Notes: generated by a model from the letters alone, not told the origin. Positions 9,091 to 17,331 are shown, counted from the stretch's first letter. The stretch is DNA of 64,000 bases from Lachnospiraceae bacterium P6B14 (GCA_000687695.1 JHWZ01000003.1:62001-126000), one strand, 5' to 3'. Translations and numbers: made by a program.

Positions 9091-9288
9091 ATGGATAGAA
9101 TAATTGAGTATTTTAATAAGATCAGCGAGGTCGATACCGATGGGGTTGAGCCGATGGTTCAGCCGGTTTTTGATGGGGCTAATAAATTAAGGGATGATGT
9201 TGTGACGAATGGTGAAAGGCGTGAGGAATTGATGAAATCCGCTCCCGTGGCCTGCGGAGAGTATTATCGGGTGCCCAGGAGTATATGA
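9091..9288 (+). CDS. gatC: Asp/Glu-tRNA amidotransferase subunit C, short form
   Basis: A 65-residue protein whose whole length matches the C-terminal two thirds of GatC: a helix, then VDTDGVEPM, then LRDDVV and the C-terminal YYRVPRSI. GatC is usually about 95 residues; the first roughly 30, which pack on GatA, are missing, and the in-frame codons upstream do not resemble them. ATG 9091 has AAAGGA seven bases before it. GatC stabilises GatA in the complex that converts Glu-tRNA(Gln) and Asp-tRNA(Asn). gatA follows. Identity is firm by context; whether the short form is functional is open. Confidence 0.82.
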   Translation: MDRIIEYFNKISEVDTDGVEPMVQPVFDGANKLRDDVVTNGERREELMKSAPVACGEYYRVPRSI

Positions 9289-9337
9289 ATCGGGAGTTAC
9301 CGTTAATTCGGATGAAGCAGATGGCATGGAGTTAAAA

Positions 9338-10747
9338 ATGACAGGGATTGAGATAGCAAAGAAGATAAAAAATGGAGAGATATCGGTTGAGGAAGTGGCG
9401 CTTGAGGCTCTGGAGAGGGCTGAGGGTGATTCTTGTAATGCATTTATCACGATCTGTGAGCGTGAACAGGTGATAGATAGGGCGAGAGAGGTGCAGGCTC
9501 AGATTGACAGCGGAGAGCTCGGTGAGAGTGCTCTGGCAGGTGTGCCGATCGCGGTCAAGGATAACATCTGTACCGAGGGTATCAGGACTACCTGCGGGTC
9601 GAGGATGCTTGAGAACTACGTTCCGGCGTATTCGGCGACAGCTGTAGAAAGAATTAATGAAGCCGGATTGGTTATCATCGGTAAAACAAATATGGATGAG
9701 TTTGGGATGGGCTCCACGACGGAGACATCTTTTTTTGGAGCGGTGACGAATCCACATGATCCTTCGCGTGTAGCGGGAGGGTCTTCGGGCGGATCGGCTG
9801 CGGCTGTGGCAGCGGGTATCGTGCCTATTGCCTTAGGAAGTGATACCGGAGGGTCGATCAGACAGCCCGCGGCTCACTGTGGCGTGATGGGTCTGAAGCC
9901 TACCTATGGGACTGTGTCCAGGTACGGACTGGTGGCGTATGCGTCATCGATGGATCAGATTGGTCCGATCGCAACGGATGAAGATGACCTGATCGCCCTT
10001 TATGATATCATAAAGGGACCGGATAAGAGAGACTCGACGAGCATCAGCATCCGAAAAGATATTTCACTAAGTGGATTGAAGGTCGGTGTTCTGAGAGAAA
10101 CTATGACCCTTTTTACAGGGTATTCTAAAGAAACAGGTTCCGATCAGGCAGTGACCGATGCATTTTCTGAATATGTTCGAAAACTAAAAGAGCAGGGTGC
10201 TGTCGTAGAGGAGTTCAATCTGAAACTGCTTGACTACGCGGTTCCTGCCTACTATATCATCGCATGTGCGGAGGCGAGCTCGAATCTGGCCAGGTTTGAC
10301 GGTGTGAAGTACGGATTCAGAGCAAACGAGTATGATGACCTGCGCGATATGTATGCAAAAACTCGAAGTGAGGGCTTCGGCGAGGAGGTCAGAAGGCGAA
10401 TAGAGCTGGGTGAGTTTACACTTTCCCATGGCTTTTATGATCAGTATTATCTGAAGGCATGCAAGGTGAGAAGACTTATTCATGATGAGTTTAAAAAGGC
10501 TTTTGAAAAGTATGATGTTATACTGATGCCAACTACAACAGGTATCGCGCCGAAACTCGGCGAGTCTCTATCTGATCCGATAAGTATGTACAAGTCAGAT
10601 CTTTTCACGGTGCCGATAAATCTGGTCGGTATTCCGGCGGTGAGTGTACCGAGTGGAACCAAGGATGGATTGTCTACCGGGATTCAAATAGTGGGGGATC
10701 ATTTTTCGGAAAAAATGCTGCTACGTGCAGCCGGAGCCATACGATAG
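9338..10747 (+). CDS. gatA: Asp/Glu-tRNA amidotransferase subunit A
   Basis: An amidase-signature protein that releases ammonia from glutamine for GatB. The Ser-cisSer-Lys triad is visible: Lys in VAVKDNI, the Gly/Ser-rich signature GGSSGGSAAAVAAG and the nucleophile in ALGSDTGGSIRQPA. ATG 9338 has GGAG six bases upstream; ATG 9326 is an in-frame alternative. The protein ends at LLRAAGAIR, about a dozen residues earlier than most GatA proteins, which continue past this helix. Confidence 0.95.
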   Translation: MTGIEIAKKIKNGEISVEEVALEALERAEGDSCNAFITICEREQVIDRAREVQAQIDSGELGESALAGVPIAVKDNICTEGIRTTCGSRMLENYVPAYSATAVERINEAGLVIIGKTNMDEFGMGSTTETSFFGAVTNPHDPSRVAGGSSGGSAAAVAAGIVPIALGSDTGGSIRQPAAHCGVMGLKPTYGTVSRYGLVAYASSMDQIGPIATDEDDLIALYDIIKGPDKRDSTSISIRKDISLSGLKVGVLRETMTLFTGYSKETGSDQAVTDAFSEYVRKLKEQGAVVEEFNLKLLDYAVPAYYIIACAEASSNLARFDGVKYGFRANEYDDLRDMYAKTRSEGFGEEVRRRIELGEFTLSHGFYDQYYLKACKVRRLIHDEFKKAFEKYDVILMPTTTGIAPKLGESLSDPISMYKSDLFTVPINLVGIPAVSVPSGTKDGLSTGIQIVGDHFSEKMLLRAAGAIR

Positions 10748-10856
10748 ACAAATCTTATTATAAAGCAGTATCAATAAGAAAATTATAACAGGAAAACAAC
10801 TGAAATAATAACAGAAAAACTATATGATAAGATAAGAAAAGGAATATATCGACAGT

Positions 10857-12497
10857 ATGATTTCAGATTATGAAACAATAATAGGGCTTGAGGTGCATGT
10901 CGAGTTGTCCACGAAAACGAAGATTTTTTGTGGCTGTTCGACTGCTTTCGGTGCGCCGGCAAATACGAATACCTGCCCTGTGTGTCTGGGTATGCCGGGT
11001 GCTCTTCCAGTATTAAATAAAGCAGTTGTGGATTGTGCGATCATGATCGGACTCGCACTGAATTGTAACATAAATAATAATACCAGGTTTGACAGGAAGA
11101 ATTATTATTATCCTGATAATCCTCAGAACTATCAGATATCACAGTTATATGTTCCGATAGGTGTGAATGGATATCTGTCAATAGGTGGGGCCGAAACAGA
11201 AGTTGAAATAGAAGTTGGAACAGAAGTTGAAACATACTCTGAGGGTAGTGTTGCATCGGGTTTTCCAAACAGGAACAGAAAAAAGATCCGTATCCACGAG
11301 ATACATATGGAAGAGGATGCGGGAAAGCTGATACATGACGATGCTACAGGAGATACTTTAGTTGATAATAACAGAGCAGGAGTGCCACTCATAGAGATAG
11401 TGACGGAGCCTGATATGCGAAGTGCTGAGGAAGCTGTGGAGTTCCTTACAAAGCTTCGAACTATTCTTTTATATATGGGAGTATCCGACTGCAGGATGAA
11501 TGAGGGTTCGATACGCGCAGATGTTAACCTATCCGTAAGAAAAACAGATGCGTCAGGCGGATGCGATCAGCCGGAAGGAGTCTCTCAGGGGCCCGATGGG
11601 AAAGCTTCATCGGCAGTGCCGGGCACATATGCAGGCGATGATAAGGGTGCTTTTGGTACCAGGACGGAGATGAAGAATCTTAATTCGTTTAAAGCTATAA
11701 CCCGTGCTATAGAAGCCGAATCAAAAAGGCAGATCGGGCTTATCGAAAAAGGTGGAGAGGTAGACCAGGAGACACGCAGATGGGATGATGATAAGGGAAC
11801 TTCCTTTGTGATGAGATCAAAAGAAGATGCGCAGGACTACAGGTATTTTCCTGATCCGGACCTGCCGCCCGTACGAATCGATGATGAATGGATAGAAATG
11901 ATCAAAGCCGGGCTTCCCGAGTTTCCCGATGAGAAGGCGATCAGGTATAAGAAGGATTATGCACTTTCTGATTATGATATAGGCATACTTACATCGGAGA
12001 AAAAGCTTTGTGATATTTTTGAAAATACAGTGGGATTCGGAGCGGATCCGAAGAAAACTGCGAACTGGCTTCTCGGTGAAACCTTACGAATATTAAATGA
12101 AAGAGGAATGGATCCGATCGATATAACTCTCGATCCGAAAGATTTAGCCGACCTGATCTCATTAACTGATAATAATACTATCAATTCCACTACTGCAAAG
12201 GAAATCTTCGGGGTTATTTTTGATAAAAATAATAAAGATAAAAAATCCGACGACATACCATCAGGGGATTCTTTTGTAAAAAAATATGTTGATGAGCATG
12301 GCCTGGGTATGGTCAGTGATTCTTCAGAGCTTGAGGGAATCATTATCAAAGTAATAGAGGATAATCCCAAATCAGTAAGTGATTATAATGCAGGTAAAAT
12401 TAAAGCTATAGGTTTTCTTATCGGTCAGGTTATGAAAGAGACTAAAGGGAAAGCTGATCCCGAGCTTGTAAAGAAGCTGCTGGAAGAAAAACTTTGA
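10857..12497 (+). CDS. gatB: Asp/Glu-tRNA amidotransferase subunit B, with insertions
   Basis: The tRNA-binding kinase/transamidase subunit. It shows the GLEVHVEL start, zinc-ligand cysteines (CGCS and CPVCLGMPG), HMEEDAGKL, GVPLIEIVTEPD and the YqeY-like tail. It is 546 residues against a usual 475-480. The excess lies in two low-complexity insertions, about residues 110-140 (Glu/Val-rich) and 231-263 (Gly/Asp-rich), each breaking an otherwise conserved block. About 110 AT-rich bases separate it from gatA. Confidence 0.95.
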   Translation: MISDYETIIGLEVHVELSTKTKIFCGCSTAFGAPANTNTCPVCLGMPGALPVLNKAVVDCAIMIGLALNCNINNNTRFDRKNYYYPDNPQNYQISQLYVPIGVNGYLSIGGAETEVEIEVGTEVETYSEGSVASGFPNRNRKKIRIHEIHMEEDAGKLIHDDATGDTLVDNNRAGVPLIEIVTEPDMRSAEEAVEFLTKLRTILLYMGVSDCRMNEGSIRADVNLSVRKTDASGGCDQPEGVSQGPDGKASSAVPGTYAGDDKGAFGTRTEMKNLNSFKAITRAIEAESKRQIGLIEKGGEVDQETRRWDDDKGTSFVMRSKEDAQDYRYFPDPDLPPVRIDDEWIEMIKAGLPEFPDEKAIRYKKDYALSDYDIGILTSEKKLCDIFENTVGFGADPKKTANWLLGETLRILNERGMDPIDITLDPKDLADLISLTDNNTINSTTAKEIFGVIFDKNNKDKKSDDIPSGDSFVKKYVDEHGLGMVSDSSELEGIIIKVIEDNPKSVSDYNAGKIKAIGFLIGQVMKETKGKADPELVKKLLEEKL

Positions 12498-12663
12498 TGG
12501 CAAAAGGACGGTTTTTCGGCATCTGCGATGAATTAAACGACCTGCTTGAGATTTTTTTTTATGAAATATGTCACTTTTTAAGGGTGCCATGCATATTATA
12601 AGTGAAAAGGATCCTGAAAGGAACGATCGCGAGAGTCCAAAAGATCATGAAAGGAGAAGGCGC

Positions 12664-13164
12664 ATGTACGACAGAAATGCCGATCTGGAAGCAGTAATAC
12701 ATACGTACAGTGATATGCTGTATAAAATATGCTTCGTAATCCTTAAAAACGAGCATGACACCAAAGATGTGTTGCAGGATACATTTATGATCTACTACAC
12801 AAAAAGCCATAAGTTTGTGAGTGAAGAGCATAAAAAAGCCTGGCTCATACGGGTGTCTCAGAACAAATGTAAAGAGTTTTTGAGATTTCATAAGAAGCAT
12901 GCTTCCGTATCGCTGGACAAGATTGATGAGTCGGAGATCATCACGGGAAGCTTGAATGAATATGAGAAGGAATTGTTGTCAATGATTTGGGACATGAACC
13001 TGAAACTCAAGTCGGTAGTGATCCTCCACTACATCGTCGGGTATTCAGTCGATGAGACTGCGGATATCCTGAAGATCTCATCTGCTGCCGTTAAAAAAAG
13101 ACTGCAGCGGGCCAGGGAACAGTTAAGATCAGACTATGAAGGAGGATTGGTATATGAGAAATGA
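12664..13164 (+). CDS. ECF-type RNA polymerase sigma factor
   Basis: A 166-residue sigma-70-family protein. Region 2 is visible in DMLYKICFVILKNEHDTKDVLQDTFMIYY, and region 4 in VVILHYIVGYSVDETADILKISSAAVKKRLQRAR. ATG 12664 is preceded by AAGGAGAAGG; the upstream in-frame extension is polar and unlike sigma factors. The 3' end overlaps the next gene, an anti-sigma-like membrane protein, by 11 bases, the usual sigma/anti-sigma coupling. Target promoters are not identifiable here. Confidence 0.9.
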   Translation: MYDRNADLEAVIHTYSDMLYKICFVILKNEHDTKDVLQDTFMIYYTKSHKFVSEEHKKAWLIRVSQNKCKEFLRFHKKHASVSLDKIDESEIITGSLNEYEKELLSMIWDMNLKLKSVVILHYIVGYSVDETADILKISSAAVKKRLQRAREQLRSDYEGGLVYEK

Positions 13165-14005
13165 AATAAATAAGGATCTTTTATCCGGTATTGAAATATC
13201 CGAGGAAATGAAAAATGACCTCTATCAGGGTTGTAAGGTAGGAAAGCGTACATCAGACTTTAGGTTCCGTCATTCAGGAGCGCTTATGGCAGCTCTTATC
13301 ATAGGGGCGGTTGCTTTTACCGGAGCAGGTGCTAGCGCAGCAGCTATCTTTACGTTTGCAGATCGTATTGAGCAGATGCCTGCGGTCGAAAAGAAAGCCT
13401 ACAAAGAGGAGGTTAAAAAGGATACATTTGTATCTATCGACGAGGGCTTCTCCAGAGAGCTTACTGATGATGAGATCGAAAGAAGCATAAAGCTCGAGCG
13501 TGACTACTATGACAAGGGTGTTTTCCCGAAGCAGGAGATGGCTCACTACGATAAGGCTTCAGAGAGAAAAGCTGACGAGCTTGCCTATGTAGCTGAAGAT
13601 AATATCGTTTACATGCCGGATCAGATGAGCGATGAGCAGATACTCCAGTATATCGATCACGATGCAAAGAAGCGTGCCGTAAATATCGAACAGCTCAAAA
13701 AGAAAGGTGATGAGCCGGGACGCGGTATGGCACTTGAGTCCACACCTGTCAAGGAAGGCAGCAAGGAGAGCAAGGCTGTTGACGCGGCAAAGAAGGCAGT
13801 AAAGAAGCAATTCGGTGTTGATATAACAGATAAATGGATCACGCTTGTTGATTTCTTCGAGAATGACACTTTTAAGAGCGAAAAGAAGATAGATACTTTT
13901 AACGTATTTTTCTATCAGCTCGGACTCGGATATGCAGATCAGTACCAGGTGCTCTTAAATGCCAAAGATATGTCAGTACTTATGGCAAACAAGCAGGGCA
14001 GATAA
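13154..14005 (+). CDS. Anti-sigma-like single-pass membrane protein
   Basis: A 283-residue protein with a cytoplasmic N-terminus of about 40 residues, one TM (about residues 43-65, ALMAALIIGAVAF...AAAIF) and a charged extracellular domain with a C-terminal segment rich in beta character. ATG 13154 has GGAGG at 13141-13145. It is translationally coupled to the ECF sigma factor, which points to sigma sequestration, but no zinc-binding HxxxCxxC motif is visible. It is not a recognised named family, so function is inferred from context. Confidence 0.65.
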   Translation: MRNEINKDLLSGIEISEEMKNDLYQGCKVGKRTSDFRFRHSGALMAALIIGAVAFTGAGASAAAIFTFADRIEQMPAVEKKAYKEEVKKDTFVSIDEGFSRELTDDEIERSIKLERDYYDKGVFPKQEMAHYDKASERKADELAYVAEDNIVYMPDQMSDEQILQYIDHDAKKRAVNIEQLKKKGDEPGRGMALESTPVKEGSKESKAVDAAKKAVKKQFGVDITDKWITLVDFFENDTFKSEKKIDTFNVFFYQLGLGYADQYQVLLNAKDMSVLMANKQGR

Positions 14006-14066
14006 GACGAGCTAAAGGAGAAAAAAGTAATTAGATAAATATGCGCTGATGGCGCGTAAGAGTCAA

Positions 14067-14111
14067 AAAAAAGTTAGCCTGGGCGGAGACGTCCCGGCTG
14101 ACTTTTTTTGT
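14067..14111. terminator. Bidirectional rho-independent terminator
   Basis: An A-run, a stem pairing GTTAGCC-GGG with CCC-GGCTGAC, then seven Ts. It closes the sigma/anti-sigma operon. Confidence 0.8.
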
Positions 14112-14124
14112 AAAAACAGCGGTA

Positions 14125-14152
14125 TAAATATATGGCAAAAATATGCCGATAT
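14125..14152 (+). promoter_or_regulatory. Sigma28 (SigD/FliA) motility promoter
   Basis: TAAA at 14125-14128 and GCCGATAT at 14145-14152, spacer 16, close to the consensus TAAA-N15/16-GCCGATAA. It lies 157 bases upstream of the next gene; the interval otherwise holds no convincing gene. Confidence 0.7.
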
Positions 14153-14308
14153 ATACTCTGTAACAACATGTTTCTGCAGAAGGATGGGCAGATTTGACAC
14201 GGGGATGTACACGGATGTTTTCCTGAGCGTGTACATACTGACCGTGTTATTTTTGTACTCATTTTTTTGCAGCGTGATCTACAATTTCATACATGGAGGT
14301 GAGTCGCA

Positions 14309-15382
14309 ATGGTGATTCAATCAAGTGGAGTCGCGATGGGTTCGGGCAGAACTTATCAGCGACAGACACGTGAACGTTCATCTAACCGAGGCTGGGGCGA
14401 GGTCTTGGATTCTACGACATCGCCTACAGCTAAGGAGGGCCGGACGATCACGAAAAATGAATCGGTAACAGAAGTCGTGCAGTTGTACCAAAACTACACT
14501 TCTTCGGGACGGAAAGTGGCAAATGCATCGGATGGTGCGTCGGAAAAGGCAAATGAGAATCTCATCAGGCCACTCAGTGTAAGGGAACTCTTTTCTCTTT
14601 TGCTGAAGTTACGAAAGGATGCTTTTGACAAGTTTCTTGAGAACTACCGAATTGGCATCGGAGTGATGCGGGAGTACAGAGTGGAATCGACGATTTCAAC
14701 TGACGATGTCATGCGAGATGAGGACTCTTCGTACGAATACGAGTCGGAGATCACTGATTTCGGTGCATCGGGAAAGGTAACCACAACTGACGGAAGAGAG
14801 ATTGACTTTGATGTCTCGCTTGCGTTAGGCAGAAGCTACGAAAGGCGTTCCGAACCAAGGAGATTATCGATGGGTGGAGGTTTTGTGGATCCTCTGGTGA
14901 TCAACTTCGGTACGGGAAGTGCCGACCTTACGGGAAGGACCTTTGACTTCGATCTGGATGCTGATGGAGAACTCGACAACATCGCGGTACTCGGTCAGGC
15001 GTGTGGATTCTTGGCATATGATAAGAACGGAGACGGGATTATCAACGATGGAAATGAGCTTTTCGGCGCGAAGTCAGGAGATGGATTCGAAGATCTGTCA
15101 GTATACGATGCGGACGGAAACGGATGGATCGATGAGACGGATCCGATCTTTGACAGACTGAAGATCTGGTCAAAGGACGAATCAGGCAAAGATCAGCTCG
15201 TGGGTCTCGGTGTCAGAGGAATCGGCGCCATATTTCTGGGTCATGCTCCGACGGAGTTCTCTTTAAAAGACCTTGCAAATGAGACCGACGGAGTGATCCG
15301 TTCCACCGGCGTATTTTTGCGCGAGGATGGAAGCGCGGGAACGATCCAGCAGGTTGACTTTGCAAAAAAGAAGGCGGTTTAG
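14309..15382 (+). CDS. Protein with EF-hand-like Ca-binding repeats, sigma28-controlled
   Basis: A 357-residue protein. The C-terminal half has acidic loops of the type DLDADGELDN, DKNGDGIINDGNELFG and DADGNGWIDETDPIFDRLKIW, seen in bacterial calcium-binding surface proteins. The N-terminal half is Ser/Thr/Arg-rich with no Sec signal peptide or TM. ATG 14309 has GGAGGTGAG upstream. The motility-type promoter suggests coexpression with flagella and possibly non-Sec export, which is inference. I do not recognise a named function. Confidence 0.7.
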   Translation: MVIQSSGVAMGSGRTYQRQTRERSSNRGWGEVLDSTTSPTAKEGRTITKNESVTEVVQLYQNYTSSGRKVANASDGASEKANENLIRPLSVRELFSLLLKLRKDAFDKFLENYRIGIGVMREYRVESTISTDDVMRDEDSSYEYESEITDFGASGKVTTTDGREIDFDVSLALGRSYERRSEPRRLSMGGGFVDPLVINFGTGSADLTGRTFDFDLDADGELDNIAVLGQACGFLAYDKNGDGIINDGNELFGAKSGDGFEDLSVYDADGNGWIDETDPIFDRLKIWSKDESGKDQLVGLGVRGIGAIFLGHAPTEFSLKDLANETDGVIRSTGVFLREDGSAGTIQQVDFAKKKAV

Positions 15383-15406
15383 CAAGCGAAAGAAATGAAG
15401 AATCTA

Positions 15407-15440
15407 AAAAAGAGAGCAGCTATTTGACTGCTCTCTTTTT
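15407..15440. terminator. Bidirectional terminator
   Basis: AAAAAAGAGAGCAG / CTGCTCTCTTTTT stem-loop. It serves the gene ending at 15382 and would also serve the minus-strand remnant ending at 15460. Confidence 0.85.
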
Positions 15441-15459
15441 ATGAACTATTCTTCAGTAA

Positions 15460-15534
15460 TCATTTTACCGTTACCTTGATGGTTTTGGAAGCACCGTTGG
15501 CTTTTACGGTAATTGTTTTACTTGCGGAAAGAAA
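15460..15534 (-). pseudogene. 3' remnant of a Big/adhesin-type surface protein gene
   Basis: The minus strand encodes ...SASKTITVKANGASKTIKVTVK followed by a stop at 15462-15460, a typical end of bacterial Ig-like surface proteins. The frame has no start or upstream body; the Fic promoter occupies the sequence where it should continue. The terminator at 15407-15440 sits correctly downstream. I read it as the tail of a gene lost by replacement. Confidence 0.45.
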
Positions 15535-15550
15535 TGGCGTGGTGTATAAT
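15522..15550 (+). promoter_or_regulatory. SigA-type promoter for the Fic gene
   Basis: TTGCGG (15522-15527), 17-bp spacer, TATAAT (15545-15550), followed by AAGGAGGTG and the start codon at 15579. Confidence 0.7.
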
Positions 15551-15578
15551 GATGTATGTTAAGGAGGTGTAGGAAACT

Positions 15579-16217
15579 ATGACTCAAGAAGAAGCGGTGT
15601 TTCTGGCAAAAAGAGATATCGTTGATCTTATCTATGCATCAGCTAAAATTGAGGGAATCGGCGTAACGTACCCTGATACGAATGAGATTTACGAGGGACG
15701 TTCCGTAGCAGGGCTCTCTGTTGACGACGTGCTAAAGATCAACAACCTTAAGCATGCATGGAAGTACGTCCTTGATGACGTAAATAAAGCTGTGAATCTT
15801 GAATATATCAAAACACTTCATAACGTTCTTGGGAGTCATGAGATTGTTAACTCCGGGTTTCTCCGACGTGACGATGTCTATATAGGTGGGACTGATTGGC
15901 GTCCTGAAAAGCCGGATGAAGAAAACGCATCTGAGAACGTTAAAGAGATTGTAGAGATTGGCGATCCTCTTGACAGTGCTCTCTCGATGTTCTGCTATCT
16001 GTGCAGGGCGCAACTTTTCTACGACGGAAACAAGCGTATCGCCCAGCTGGTGGCTAACAAGATACTTATAGCCGGTGGAGTGGGAGTTCTCCGCGTCCCC
16101 GACGATAAACAGAAATCATTTCTTGAGTTGCTGGTTCGCTATTATGAAACGGATGATCCATCTGAGTTGAAAACATTTCTGGCAGATAATGCGATCCGAA
16201 GCCAGAGGTTCTCGTGA
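15579..16217 (+). CDS. Fic/DOC family protein with glutamine in place of catalytic histidine
   Basis: A 212-residue Fic-fold protein. The active-site loop reads AQLFYDGNKRIAQ (canonical HPFxDGNGR), so the nucleotide-binding DGNKR is kept but the His position is Gln. An N-terminal SAKIEG fits the inhibitory-helix motif (S/T)xxxE(G/N) that blocks ATP binding in class II Fic proteins. Canonical members AMPylate proteins. I recall some Bacteroidetes and Firmicutes Fic proteins with QLFxDGNKR, so this is probably a subfamily, not a fresh mutation. It has its own promoter and converges on the toxin-antitoxin pair with a 6-base gap. Confidence 0.85.
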   Translation: MTQEEAVFLAKRDIVDLIYASAKIEGIGVTYPDTNEIYEGRSVAGLSVDDVLKINNLKHAWKYVLDDVNKAVNLEYIKTLHNVLGSHEIVNSGFLRRDDVYIGGTDWRPEKPDEENASENVKEIVEIGDPLDSALSMFCYLCRAQLFYDGNKRIAQLVANKILIAGGVGVLRVPDDKQKSFLELLVRYYETDDPSELKTFLADNAIRSQRFS

Positions 16218-16223
16218 TGAATT

Positions 16224-16514
16224 CTATATATGTTGGTTTTCTAGCGGGACTACTTTAAGTGTTTTCCCCAATGATGCGAGTACTTTGAGTATTGTGTCAA
16301 TCTTAGCGTTGGTATCGCCACTTTCCATGCGAGCGATTACCGGTTGCTTTACTCCACTCATTTTTTCGAGTTGTTTTTGGGTTATCCCTTGCTCGCGTCT
16401 GGCTTTTACCAGTTCCCCTATAAGAGCGACTCTAAGATCACTTTCTGCGATTTCCTCAGCAGAAAACAGCTCGCTACGGACATTTTCCCATTTTTTTAGT
16501 TTATTCATGTTCAT
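16224..16514 (-). CDS. XRE-family antitoxin (HigA-like)
   Basis: A 96-residue protein with a helix-turn-helix (GITQKQLEKMSGVKQPVIARMESG) typical of HigA-type antitoxins. Of three in-frame ATGs, 16514 has GGAGGT at the proper 6-base distance. Its start overlaps the end of the toxin gene by 14 bases. It should neutralise the toxin and repress the shared promoter at 16886-16914. Confidence 0.88.
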   Translation of the reverse strand: MNMNKLKKWENVRSELFSAEEIAESDLRVALIGELVKARREQGITQKQLEKMSGVKQPVIARMESGDTNAKIDTILKVLASLGKTLKVVPLENQHI

Positions 16515-16866
16515 TTCCATACCTCCGCTTGAAGTCAGAATACTCGTTCTTTGCTTTTTTGATTTCTCGGGTTGGTGTTTTCTGTGTTTTCTTTTTGAAA
16601 TGATGCAAAAGAATAAAACTGTCACCATCCCATGCGGCAAAGAGGATTCTATCCTGTAGCGGTCTTAACTCCCATATTTCACCATCAAGATGTTTTATAT
16701 AGGGTTCGCCGATCCATGTGCCATACCTGCTGAGCGCTTGGATATAATCCTGAATTTTGTTTGCCTTTATCCTGCTATCTTTGTTGTCTGTAGATTTAAG
16801 CTTGGATAAGTAATCATAAACCGGAGAGGTTCCTTTTTTGTCTTCATAGAAAATGATTTCAAACAA
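16501..16866 (-). CDS. Gp49/HigB-like type II toxin (RelE/ParE superfamily)
   Basis: A 121-residue basic protein matching the phage-derived Gp49-like family: FYEDKKGTSPVYDYL, then GEPYIKHLDGEIWELRP, then RILFAAWDGDSFILLHHFKKKTQKTP. The toxin-before-antitoxin order and this family are characteristic of HigBA, whose toxins cleave mRNA on ribosomes. The start is TTG at 16866 with AGGAGG six bases before it; the upstream in-frame extension crosses the promoter and is rejected. Confidence 0.87.
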   Translation of the reverse strand: MFEIIFYEDKKGTSPVYDYLSKLKSTDNKDSRIKANKIQDYIQALSRYGTWIGEPYIKHLDGEIWELRPLQDRILFAAWDGDSFILLHHFKKKTQKTPTREIKKAKNEYSDFKRRYGNEHE

Positions 16867-16885
16867 TGTATTCCTCCTATCAAAG

Positions 16886-16914
16886 ATTATAACTCTAAAG
16901 TTATATTTTGTCAA
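16886..16914 (-). promoter_or_regulatory. Toxin-antitoxin promoter with palindromic operator
   Basis: On the minus strand: TTGACA, 17 bp, TATAAT, a near-consensus promoter. The palindrome TATAACTTTAGAGTTATA (16888-16905) fills the spacer and -10, the place for autorepression. A close match to this operator recurs at 17351-17366. Confidence 0.82.
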
Positions 16915-17070
16915 GAAATTCTGAAATGATAGTAGATTGATTATGAGTGTAGGTGTTGCGAGGATGATAGCACATACCTTTGGTTTTGTAAATTGGTCAC
17001 ACTGCATAAACGAGAGAGGCAAATTTGTGAAAAGTGCATAAAACTTGCAAAAATGGTGCCGTTCAGACAT

Positions 17071-17098
17071 AAAAATAGGGCGCGATGCGCCCTATTTT
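17071..17098. terminator. Bidirectional terminator
   Basis: AAAATAGGGCGC-GAT-GCGCCCTATTTT, a perfect palindrome placed 50 bases beyond the stop codon of the minus-strand small gene. Confidence 0.75.
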
Positions 17099-17148
17099 CG
17101 GCGTATTCCGCCGGTTAGATTTTTTGATATTCTGCGTTCGGCAGTCAA

Positions 17149-17331
17149 TCAGTCATCTTCTGTGTATGCGTTACGGTATAGACTGTCAATTTCATTGTTG
17201 CAGTCATCATCAAACCTTGAAAGAGTCTTGTTTAGGTGTATTTTTGACTCATATTTGTAAACACCTATGCCTATACCTATTGCACCGGCTATCATGAGAA
17301 ATGTTCGGGTGTTTTCAAGTATTCTGTCCAT
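17149..17331 (-). CDS. Small single-pass membrane protein
   Basis: A 60-residue protein with one TM (about residues 11-28, FLMIAGAIGIGIGVYKY) and a charged C-terminal tail (FDDDCNNEIDSLYRN). ATG 17331 is preceded by GGGAGGAAAC. It resembles no family I know. Its promoter region carries the same operator as the adjacent toxin-antitoxin operon in the same register to the -10, so it may belong to that unit. A proper start site and a downstream terminator make it a credible gene despite its size. Confidence 0.65.
   Translation of the reverse strand: MDRILENTRTFLMIAGAIGIGIGVYKYESKIHLNKTLSRFDDDCNNEIDSLYRNAYTEDD

Noticed and set aside
12568-12663. Polar 32-residue extension of the sigma factor
   Set aside because: It is not sigma-like, and the ATG at 12664 has the better ribosome site.
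14049-14315. Open reading frame of 88 codons with a hydrophobic stretch
   Set aside because: It spans a strong terminator and the sigma28 promoter, lacks a ribosome site and overlaps the start of the next gene.
16867-17070. In-frame N-terminal extension of the toxin
   Set aside because: It would translate the promoter and operator; the TTG at 16866 has a perfect ribosome site.
17045-17297. Two overlapping plus-strand frames opposite the small membrane protein
   Set aside because: They are shadows of the minus-strand gene and start at the terminator without ribosome sites.
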